In this document: piece by piece, positions 34,901 to 46,900 of the stretch
Layout: the number at the start of each line of letters is the position of its first letter
How positions within the stretch are numbered: position 1 is the first letter of the stretch
NCBI GenBank assembly: GCA_016180425.1
Contig: JACPBF010000002.1
Coordinates: 62,001 to 126,000 of the forward strand
Source: Elusimicrobiota bacterium
GTDB lineage: Bacteria > Elusimicrobiota > Elusimicrobia > 2-02-FULL-39-32
Length of the DNA: 64,000 nt
Direction of reading: 5' to 3'
Made by a program: the position numbers and the translations under genes
Notes under the pieces: model-generated
Seen by the model: the letters and a program-made list of their open reading frames with translations, nothing else
The model's database searches: none
What the model was told of the DNA's origin: nothing

Positions 34901-37900
34901 TAACTCGTTTCACTACTATTACATTTAAATTAATCCCAAGACTGTTTTTAACTTCATCTACTATTTGGGCGACCTCTTCTCCTAATTCTGGAGCTAGGCC
35001 AATTCCAACTTCATTTAAAATTTGTAAAGTAAGCTCAGTCCCTAAAACTTTAGGAGTGGCAAAATAGGCTAATATCTCCACAGCTCTTTTTACTAAAGGA
35101 TTTTTTATGTCAATAGTCTCAGCGCTTAACAGCTTGATCGCTGCTTCTAATTGCGAACTAATTCCTCTAGGCAATGCAGCGATAACTGCTCTAAATACTG
35201 CGTTGTTTGCTCCTTGTAAAGCGTTTAAGCTTCCTAAAATTGGAGTCCATTCCTTTACATCAAACTCTTCTCCATAAAAAGAGGATTCCATGTTTGGCCC
35301 TAAATCTTCTTCACCCCCCTCACCTAAATGCATCACATGCGCATAATCTTCTTGAGTTAAAATTCCTTCAAACCAACTCAATCCGCTCATGTCTCTTAAA
35401 ACTTCATCTAAGTCAGGCGGCAAATCCTGATCCAAAGGCAGATTTTCTTCAAATTTCTCTTTGACTCCTCTTTGCAAATCTCTGGCATAGGATTCTTCCT
35501 CTTCTAAATTTTCAAATCTTTCTGGCCGAGATGGATCACGAGTGTCCAAATGTCCTCTTACTTCATGTTCAAAAAATTCTGCAAAAGCTAAATCATTAGT
35601 TAATAACCGTTGTAAAGTATCAAAACTTAAATAAACTACTCCACGAGTTGTACCAGCCCGGCCTGCCTGATATGCCACTACTTTCTCAGTTTCTTCTCTT
35701 TTCTCTTTCTTTACATAAAGTAAATTTTTCGGAGCTTTTGCTTTTTTGCCTGTATCAACAGTCTCTTCTCGCAGCGCATATTTTTTTGGATTCATGTAAA
35801 GATCAATTAAATAGGGAAATATTTTGTTACTATAAATCCGCTCTGCTTTCTCTCTAAAAGGATTGTTCTTATCTAACCCTAAACTCACTTTCGGTGAAAA
35901 TTCCGAAAGTTTTAGAACTTCCTTTTTCTCTGCCGCTTTCTTTGCCTCTCCCTCTCCTTCTTTACTAACCACTTCTCCCGCTTCTTCCCCTTCAACCCCT
36001 TTCTGCTCCTTTAAAATTCGTTCTTCCTCATACTTTACTGCTTTATAAATTGCCTCATTTAAGGCATCATCCTCCTCTTGATTCACAACCGTTAAAGATA
36101 TCTTTCTTAAAATATCTAGTGTATGAATTTCAAACATCCCAGATTGACCATCATCCTCATTAAAACCATAGACTAATAAATAGCTTATTCTAGTTAAGAT
36201 ATCCCGAGCCTCTGCTTTCCTGCCTCTACTATCTCCTCCTTCAAAATTTGTTTCATGCGCCACTTTTCTTAATGTATCTACTAAGCGCTCTAAGGCTTTC
36301 CAGCTAGCTTTTGAATTTGGCGCACGAAGCTCTTTTAAGAACCCTTTGATCTTTTCAAATTTTAATCTCCCATCTTTATTCACCTCAAAAATCTCTAATA
36401 TCTGATCCATCTTATCTAGAACATTGGGTGACCATGGATTTACTAACACAACCTCAATAAAACCATTTAATAACAATTCTTTTGTGCGTGAATCTAAATA
36501 TTTTGATTGTTCTATCCTTTCTGAAAATCTCTGTAATAACTCCTGTTCTGCTCCCACTATCACTGCGTCTCCTTTCCTCACTCTTCCTTCTCCTGCGCTC
36601 ACTTTCCCTTCTTTACTCTTTTTCAAAGCGATCTTCCTTGCACTCCCATAGAGTACGCTTAAATAAATCCCCAACTTCACTGTTCGTTCTCTAATCTCAG
36701 CTCTGCGTCCTCCTTTTATCGCTTTGTCAGAGGGAGACGGCTCCTTTCCTCTTACTCCTTTTCCCCCTCCCTCTTCAACTCCTTTCTCTCCTTCTTCAGG
36801 CAAAACCTTTTTAGCGCTTACCATCTTTCCAAAAATTGTTCTTATTCTTTGCAGCATGTTTGGAGCTTTGATCTCTTCGCTTTCTTCAGCTACTCCTCCG
36901 ATCTCATCCTCTTCAGACAGTTCAAGTTCTCCTGTTGGAGATCTGGTCCCTGACTGCGCTAACAAACTCCTTAACTCCTCTGTCCTCTTGGCAAGTTTAG
37001 TTGTGGATACTGCCTTAACTTCAGTTGGCTCTTCTGCAGGCGCAATTTTTCCTGTATCCACTGCTCGAGGCATAACAGTTTCTTCTCCAACAACCAGCTC
37101 TTCAGTCTTGGCTGCTTTCACAACTTTTGTTTGTTCTGGCGGAACAAGTTTACCTGTCTTACCTGCTTTAACCACTGGAGCTTCTTCTAGGGGTTGAAGT
37201 TTAGTTGTGGGTGTGCGAACAGTTCCTTTAGTTTTTGCAGCTGCGGGAGTTGCGGTTGCTTCTTCTGGACGTACTAGCTTACCTGTCTTACCTGCTCTAG
37301 GAGTTGCTGCATCTTCTCTTGGAGGGATAAGTTCACCTGTTTTAGCTGCTCGAACAATCGCCTCTGTTTTTTGCGCAGGAGTGAGTTTTGTGGTAGTTCT
37401 AACTGATACTGGGGTATCTTCAGGAGCTCTTGCAATTAGCTCTTCTTTTTTAGCTCTAGTGAGTTTAGTAGTTACTTTAGCGGATTCTGCCTTCCCTACT
37501 TTTGGTTTCTCTGGCACAACAATAGGTTCAGGCGCTTGAGCTTCTGTGATTTTTTCAGGTCCTAGTAATACTGTTTCAGCTTTAGGTTCTTGAGTTTCTG
37601 TGGTTCGAGCCACAACGCGTAAATCTTTTAGTGTCGGTATATTTTCCACGTAGTTATTTACATTACTCATAGCGTCTCTTGCGATTCTTTGCGCTCTATT
37701 CTCAACTGCGCCTGTTTTCATTCTGTTATAAGAATCATTGATGAAGCCAATAATTCTCGCTTCATGTTCTAGAGATTGGAGACCAGGATATTCTCCAAAT
37801 AGTTCTCTTAGTTCCCCAATCAAGATAGCGACGAACCTTCCATCAGTTAAAACATCAGCGGATAAGCGATTTGCAATTCTTTGTCCCAGAGCGTCAGCAA

Positions 37901-40900
37901 TCCAGTTATAATGGGATTTTTCACCAACATTAGGAACCAATGGCGCAGCAGGAACAGGAACAGCAGGAGTAGTAGGAATTTCAGATTTAGAGACTGCTAA
38001 AAACGGAACTGGCGGAGCAACTAAACGTTCTTCTCTTGGGATGGGCTTTTCTTTCAAGCTCAAGAGCTGAGCAATGGTGAGACGATCTGCATCCGTATTA
38101 TAAAGCCTATCCACAATATTGTATGCAGTATCAATCTCTGAAACAGTAGATTTTAATCCAAACTTTTTACCAAAAGAGTCTGGCAAATCATTCCTAACCC
38201 CAAATGCGCCAAAAGCATGGAGCAAAGTTTGCAATTGAGGATAGGTTAGGGTCTGATTATTTAAAGATGCGAGCGCCTTCACAGTCTCATCCACTCCCAC
38301 CTCGCCTCCCCAGACAAGACTATTGAGAATTGCCGCTCTTTCAAACAGATTTAGTTTGCGGAATGCGCTCTCCGCATTTTTATTCTTAGCAATCGCCTGT
38401 AAGATCTCGCCATCATCTCTCTCCCAATAATTTCTTGGCAACTCTTTACGCACAAATCGCCATAATTTCCATGCGCCTTCATCCGCTCCCAAAATAAATG
38501 AAACAGGCATATTTCTTTTCTCTGCAGCGGTTAAGATTTGAACCCGGTTCCCCAGGAGCAAGGGATTTCCAATGACTTTCTTTGCTTGTGCGGCAAAAAG
38601 TTTTGCATCCATCCCCAATGTTTCAGCTAGCTCTTCAAACTCTTGAACTGTCATGCTATTGTTTGCAAACCGCAAGAGAGCCTTAATTAAATTTTCTACA
38701 TCTTTAACTCCTGAAATATCCCCAATTGCCTTGAGCGCGTTCTCTTCTAGCTTTGCTAAGAGCGCCACTAATTGCGCTTTTTGTCCGGATTCTAAACTTC
38801 TAGCAATCTCTAATGCAATTCTAGTATCAAAGAACCAGAAAGGTAGATCAAACCCAGCTCTGCCAAAAGAATTTCTAATGCTGCGGATCTCTCTTAGACC
38901 TGTGGCAGCAACATTTTCTACCGCATAACCATGCTCCTTCAGACCTAAATTTTTAGCAATGTTAGCAAGGGAGTTGGTAGAACCATCCAATTGAATCGCT
39001 TCAAGGAATTTAACCACTTGAACAGCTTCTTTTTTATCTTGAGGAAGTAATGCGCTTCTTCTCAATGCCTCTTTTCCTTTATCATCCAGGTTATCCCAGA
39101 GAAGAAGCAACTTCTGTGCCGCAATTTCGGATAAAACCTCAAGCAGTGGCGCGGAAACAAGATTGGCAAGTTTGGGCTGATCCTTTAATAAGTCCCATCC
39201 CTTATTTGCTTTTTCTGAAAGCTTTTCTCTGCGGGCTGATGCTGCTTTCTGAACTCGTTCCACAGATTTAGGCAGACCAATATCTTGAGCGATCTGTTCA
39301 ATAATTTGGCGCGGTGTCATCCACTTCATTTTACCGAGATTATTGGCAAGTCTTTCTGCCTTATTTTTCTGGTTATAGTTCCTGAACATTTTAATGACCT
39401 GCTCTCTTTCAGATTTGTCTAAAACAGACCAAATAGTCCTTAAACTTTTTACACCGTTTTCCCTGATTTTAAGAAGAAGAGGAATGGTTACGCTGTCCGC
39501 AAGATTTTGCATGATAGTATCTTTTCCTTCTCCAAGCGCAAGCCAATTTTTAAGAGCAACAACCGCTTCGTCCTTAGATAAATTACCTAAAATTTGAAGA
39601 GTTAAAAATTCTTTCTGTTGAGGACCCAAGCCAACTGTTTGAAGGAATTCAAAATCAACTTTAACTTCTCCAAAAAGTCTGTCAAAGATTCGAACCAATT
39701 CTGGAAGAGTTGCGCTGCCATTAGTCCATTTTTCTAAAAGCTCAACAAAATCTTTTGCTTCCTCGCCCCATTTGTCCATTTCCGCAAGAGCTTTCAAAGC
39801 TTGATCCCTATATTCTTGGGGCAGCGAAAGTATCTTTGCGATCACAGCCACTTTGTCCCGCTTCACTAGCGCCTTAACCCCGTTCTGATTTAAAAATTTC
39901 ACTGGCATTGTTTCCAAGACACTATTCCTCTTCATAGCGCGCATCAGTTTTATGATGCCATCCACAAGATCTCGATAGCCTTTATTTCCAAGAACTGCAG
40001 GAGAAAATCCAAGCACAGGCAGCACGAAGTCTCTTGCATAATTCGAAAGACCTGTCCCCTCCAAAATTTCAGCAACCTCTTTAAGAGCCAACTGTTTACC
40101 TTTTTCTATTTTCTTAACCAGAGAGACCAACTTCTTAAATATGTCAGGGTTTGTATCCGCAAGAAGATTAAAAGGAAGCGAATCCAATCTCTCCCTTGTT
40201 TTATCCTGGGAAGAAAGCCTTTTATAATTCTTTTCAAAATTTTTGATTTGCTGATCCTTCAGTCCAAGAATTTGATAAGCATCTTCTTTTGTTAATTCAA
40301 TAACTGAATCATCTATCAATGTGACGGATCTGCCCTCTACAAGCCGAATAAGCTCATTCAGGTCTCGCGCAGTTACCACTGCTCCTTCTTTATCAAGTTT
40401 TTTGCCAATGGAAGCCAAATGTTCTACTCCCTCATGGCTCAAAGCGGCCAAGACAAGAACTGAAACTTTTTTCGCAAGAGAGGACTCCTTGATTTTTTCA
40501 TAGTTTGCGGCAATCTGATTTCCATCCAGTCCAGAGAGCTGATAAAACGCTTTTGCCATTTTATCTCCAAGAGACTGCACTTGAGAGGGATAGACTTTTT
40601 TAAGATCCTTATCCAGAAGTTCCACTAAACTCCGAGACTCAAATGGGGTTGCTTCTGAAATTAAGCTGGTGATCAAATCTTTTTTATGAGCTCCGCTAAT
40701 ATTGGGATTCCATAAATAAGAATTCAATTTTTCCATAAACCGAGGATTTGAAAGCAAAGCCTTGCCAAACGCGCTTTTTAAGAATTCCGCGCCATTGACT
40801 CCAATCACTTCCAGCCGCGCTGCCACTCCTTTTCTTAAGAAACTTCTTGTAAAGATATCAATAGCGTTTCGGTTAAAACCTTTTAGCTCTTGAATTGTAA

Positions 40901-43900
40901 ATTCATCCCTGACGGATGCGGGCAAACGGTTATAAATCGCAACAACATTAGCTGCGTCACGACCCTTTAATCCCAATAAAAGGGTGAGCGCTCTTTGCAT
41001 TGGCAAACCAAGACTGGCTGAAAGGTTTTTAAGTTCCCCAGCTTTTAACTTGTTTCGTTTAATTTTATTGAACTGTTCTTGAAGCGCATTTAAAGCGCCG
41101 CGTTCCGCTGCTACTTCTCCAAAAGCCTTATCTTCCTCTGCCATTGCGGAAAGATTATTCAGCACTCTTCTCCTGGACCACCAGGAACTTAAGAAAAGAA
41201 CCGGAGCCAGAGCCTGCAAAATTTGTTGAGATCCATTTTCTTCAAGCAAGGGAGAAAAATTTTTATTTTCAAGAATCCCAATCCCCATCTCTAACGCCCG
41301 ATCCGCCTGCTTGGGATTGATTCCAGAAAGGAAAGCAAAGATTGCTCTGATTGCTTTATCCGAAGGATCAAGAGATTCAAGCGCTTTAATAAACGGTCTC
41401 CACATTACCGAAGCCATCAAAGCATCCACCAGCGGACCATTGGCAAGAAGTTCAAAAGGAACAAATTTCGCCTGCCCTCTTAATTTTGTTTCAGACTCTT
41501 TTATTGTATTGTTCTGTTGAGGCGTAAACCCTAGAAGAGAAATTAAAAGATTACGGTCTTCAGACTGGTCAAACAACATGGGTGACAATAGAGCGCCAGC
41601 TGCAAGAAATTCAGAAGCTTTTTGAATGAGAATGGATGCTGTCTTTGCTTTTTTAGATGTAAGGTTGGCTAAAGCTTGAAGTCCGCTCTTTTCTCTTTGT
41701 TTAGAAAAAGAGCTTAATAATTTAAGATGGTCTAACCCGGGTTGAAGAGCCGCTTGCGCTTCTTCAACAGTTGCTAATGACGCTTTTGTTTCTTCGCTTG
41801 TTCGCGCACCGGGTTGCACTAGAGCCAGGGCATGAAGATTCCAGTTTTTGAGTTCTTTGATAGCCCCGTCCAGAATATCTTTTTCTGAAAGATGTTCCTC
41901 TCTTTGCTCTTCTTTGTAACGCTTTAGTTGGCTCAAGACTACCATCTGCCGTAAAACAACTAAACGGAAAAGAGCCTCATTCTTTGCGATTGACTCTGGA
42001 ATTAAAAGATGGCCATCCTCTGTTACAGTAGGGACTCTACCCACAGCTTCATCTGAAACAATATGGATATTCTCAGCTGACAAAATATCCTGCGCAGCAG
42101 GAATTGAACGGAGCCAATTCCCCATACGGGTTTGTAAAGTCTCTCTAAAATTTTGGGATGTTTCCATCTTTCCATTCATCACTTCTTCTACCGCCTGCCA
42201 GGCTGCATTTTTAAGCAGGGCAGACAGAACCACTTGAATATTCCCTCTTGCATCCACAGTCACTTGAATGCCTTGATCTTCAAGTCGTTTGATTAGATCT
42301 TTTCTCCGAATTGAATCAGTTTGATTTTTTAGTTTTTGAGATAATAAATTAGGAAGGTCAGCGTGGAATAAGTGTTGGCGTTCAGCGGAAATTCCTTTAG
42401 CCGCATTTTCTAGGAGCCCTTGTAGTTCCTCTCTTACTTCATCGGATGAATCGGTCTCAAAATTGACCGCTCCTTTATTCACAGGGACATTAACTGCATT
42501 CAAAGCTTTTACAGAGGCAAACCAACGTGTTTCTTTAGAAAGAGGACTTTCTTCATCCGTAACAGCATTGACTAAATCCTTTTCTGCTTGAATTAAATCC
42601 TCCACAGATCTAGAAGTTTCAGCATCTTTAAATTGACTGATCTTGTTCTTATAGTTTTGTACAGCACGGCCCACTTTTTTCCATGCCTCCCCGTACTTTG
42701 CCCATTCTGTTTGATCAGCTTCAATATCTAAGCTCGCTACCTGCACAAGACGGTTCGCTTCAGCTTGCGACAGATTGAACTGCCCTGTAAGAGCCATAAT
42801 CGTATTCATCAAATCTTCCTCACGCATGTAAGGGTTGGCAGCAATGGTATCCCGAACTGAACGCGCTGCTTTGCCAAGATTGGTATTTTCAGGAATTGCG
42901 CTGGAAGCAAGACTAGACCAATCTTTATTGCTTCCAATCCCTTGCTTTAAAACTTCCAAGAAATCAATCACTCCAATTTTTCCTTTTTCTGTAAGAAGAT
43001 GCTTTTTCATGAGATTTGCTAAAGCTTCAATCTGTTCTCGTGTTACAGGATCAGCACTATCTTCAAGTTTTTTTGCGCCTGCAGCAACTGCCTGGGCCTG
43101 GCTTAATAATGATTTCAGCTGTCCGTTGGAAAGTTCATTCAGCCAATCCCAAGCACGCATAAATTTTTCTCTTTCCAGATTTGTCTTAAGACCTTTGTAA
43201 AGACGAAGGAACTCTTCCTGAGAACTCTCGCTTGCTTCCCCCTCTAAACCCGTGGCATCCCATAAATTTTTCCATTGTTTATCCAAAACTTTTTTAAAGT
43301 TCGGTTCTTGGATGCTGTCCGGTGTCAATGCTGCGGATTTTGCTCCCTTGTTTTGCTCTCTCATAATATCTGGCGCTTCCACCTTTATTAAAGCGCTCTT
43401 AAAAGCATCCTCAGGGCTCAAATCCGCAAGCTCTAAAACCCTCATCTTTTTCATCTCTTCCAGAACTTTTGCCTGTTCTGGATTATTCGCAGCTTTTGCA
43501 TTCACAAAACCTAAGAAAATATCAGAAATATTGTTGATTTGATCTTCACTCGCATTCGCTTTAAATAAAACTAACGCGATTTCAGCAATCTCTTCTCTAT
43601 CTAGTTCTGTCTCATCAGAAACCTCATCTATCACAGCTATAAAATCTTCCCAAGTTAACTCATTCTGAGTGACCTTTCCAGAGCTTCTCACTTCCCTTTC
43701 TGCCATCTTTCGTTTTATGCCCCCAATGTTTCCCAAAGCGCCTGTAACAGCTGAAAACTTTCCCTTTTGAGGCTCTTGTTCTTCCATCTTTTTATTTACA
43801 GCCTCCTCTATTTTCTTTTCAACTACTTTGTTCATGGCAGCGTAACTCTTCTCTCTAATAGTCTCTTTGACAAAACGTTTAAGAATTTTTTCTAAACCTT

Positions 43901-46900
43901 TTCCTAAAACATCTACCAATTTACCTGATAGCCCATAAGAACTCAAACCAATTGATAAAACTTTTCCAATAATTCTCCAGACATCACTGCCTGGCAAGAA
44001 CATTCCAAAAATTACACCCATGATAGGAACTACAATGTCCGCTGCAAACTTTACAACTTTATTCTCTGTTTTTGAAGAGATCATTTTTGCAATGGGGATA
44101 ACAGCTGCATTGATAAGACCTAAGGTCACTAAACTAACTGGACCAATCGCCGCAACCGCCAGAGGAGCAGCTACAAAAAATATTGCAGCTGCTAATCCTG
44201 CTGCAAAAATAACCTTGATCCCAAAAACAGCTATTGTTTTAGGATTGTAAGTTGTTTGTAAAAAAGAGCTGGCAAAACGGTTAAAGAATTTTAAACCTGA
44301 ATCAATTGCATTGGATTTTCCAGATTTTACAATGTCGCTTAAACCAGCGCGTTTCGCGAACTTGTTGAACCGAGAACGGTCAGGTTTTCTTGCATCGCCT
44401 GATTTCTGATAGTAAGAATAGTTCCGCACTGTATTTGCAATGGTTTCACGATCCTCTCTGGTTTGTTTAAACTCAACTTTGTTAGACTCAGCGCTATATT
44501 GCGCGGAACTTAAAAGATGGATCGCCTGCAAAACAACTAAATGATGATTGACCTGCTCATCATTCATGGAGACAAGAGATTTCATTGCGGATTTTTCCCA
44601 AGATTTAGCGGCCATCCCCAATAACAACTTAGACCAGACAAACTGCGCCATTTTAGGAAGAGCCAATGCCGCCACAAAAAATCCAAAAAATTTGTTATTC
44701 GCCAGTTTTTGCTGTTGTTCATAACCTAAATTAGAAGTTAATCCTTTAAAAATGTTTTGTCTGGCAAAACCAAAATTTTCTTCAGCACCTCTAGCCTGAC
44801 TAAGCCGGCTTTGAGCCTTGCGAGCAGCTTGTGTCTGAGTAAGAGGAAGATCAATTTCCTTAAATCCCTCCACGCCCTCTCTTTCATATTGAGTCATGAG
44901 ATCTTTGGCAGAAACCGGTATGCCGCTTTTTTGTCCAGCTCGAACAATCACACCTAAATTGATTGAGGTTCCTAAATCCCACTGATTATTGACTAGTAGA
45001 GAAGCAGCGCCCATAGCCCAACTAAATCTGGATTCAAATTTGTCTTCATCTTTAGCCTGTTTTGAAATAGAAAATTTTAAAGAAGGATCTTCGCTTGCCA
45101 GCAAGGCGCTTAAATTCTCATCGTCGTCCGCTTCCTGGGATAAGACTTGAAGCAGGTTGGACATGAAAACCTGACCTTTATAAGTGAGTTGCCCGCCGCG
45201 GGAAAGGGAGCTATCCTTTTTCAGCTGATCTTCTAGTTGAGAGAGTAGTTGACCGGCTCTTTCTTTAGAAACGTTATTTCCCCTGGCCTGCTGTTTGACC
45301 TTTGTTTTAGCTTGCTCAATGGTTCGAGGAGCATTGGCTAAAGCCCCTCCCTGGCCAAAATCCGGGATAATCTCATCCGCGTATCTGTACATGGTATCCA
45401 CCATATCTTGCAGATTTTCAGTTTTATTGATGATGGTTCGTTTTGTTTCTCCTGGCTTAACACTTTTCCAATCCTTCAAGAGATTTTCCACTTCAGCGCG
45501 CAAATCCCCTTCCTCTCCCTTGGTTCCTAATTTACCGCGCAGCTCATTCAATGCCAAGACCGCTTCCTTCTTTAAATTTTCAAACCCTAAATCCAGCCTT
45601 CTTGCCCCGTCAATCTCACCCTCTTTATCCATTTCTTTGCTGGTCCACTGAGGTTCGCTATATTCCCGATTTAAAACTTTATCTAGGATTTCAAACACTT
45701 TTATTCCCATAGGGCTATCCTGCCCTCCAGCTTTAGCCAAGAAATCATTCAACTTTTGAATAAAGAATTTATCCTTAATCGCATCCACTAAACCAAATTG
45801 TAATCCGCTAGAAGACTTTCTCAATCCCTCATATTTCGTGACCAAATCAAAATCATTATACTGACCATTTTTTTCTTTCTGAACCGTCAGCTCCCCTTTT
45901 TTAATCTTATTTTCAATCCACTCCATAATTGCCTTATTCTCTCTTAATTTCTTTGCTTTCTCAGCCAGAACTTTTTTATCCAGATAAACTTTGCGGCCCG
46001 ATTTATTGCCATTAGCCGCCATTTCTCCACCCCGATCCACCCGTCCAAAGGCTTGTCTTAAGAAATCACCGTCTGCAATTCCCTTGCCTCCTTCTCCATG
46101 ACCATCCACAATCAAATTAAAATCGCCTTTATAGTCTAGCCCAATGCCGGCTCTTCTTCCGCCAACAATGACTCTGGCCTCATAAACAGGAATCTTGTTT
46201 CCATTTTTATCTTTAATAAATTCCCCGTATTTATCTTTTTGGTAAATGATATTTCCTTGAGCATCTTTAGCTCTTGCATCAATCATTTTATTAATAGAGT
46301 CAGGGTCCGCGTTTGAGTCAATCTCAGAAACCTTGATCCCTCTATTCTTTAACATTTCTATGACCCTGCTCCGCAAAACTGGATCTAAAGAGATAATGAG
46401 ATGTTGACCAATCCCTTTTTCCATACCATTGAGAACATCCTGAACAATCAATGCTGCTCTTTCTTCCATGCTCTTGCCATCTAATATCTCTAGCTCAATT
46501 TGATCTCCGCTCGCCTTGCCTTTTCCCGCATAAGTGAAATCTTTAAAATCGCCATGTTCTCCAAACTTGCCAACCGCAATACCATAGGCGTCTGCCATTG
46601 CCCGAACTCCTTCCAAAGTTCCAGAAAGACCCACTCTCTGACCTTTCCAGTTAAAAAGCCGGCTGCCGGAAGTAGCAAGCGCGGTCCTGCTAATGGATAC
46701 TGCTTCCAATGCTTCTTCGTGAGAAAGTTTTTTATCAGTCGCTGTTTTTCCATCCGCTCCCACAACTTTAATGTTTCTGGATGCCGCATAAGCATAAGCA
46801 TGGTCATGAAAAACACGGTTGGGCTGTACCTGGCCATTGCTGTCTATTGGCACAACCTTGCCGTTCACCAAACCAAACTTTTCGCCCGCGCTCTCTTTAA

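Noticed and set aside
36340-36420. EF-hand-like loop (EVNKDGRLKFEK) in the giant protein
   Set aside because: The acidic residue expected at loop position 12 is displaced by one and no paired hand is visible.
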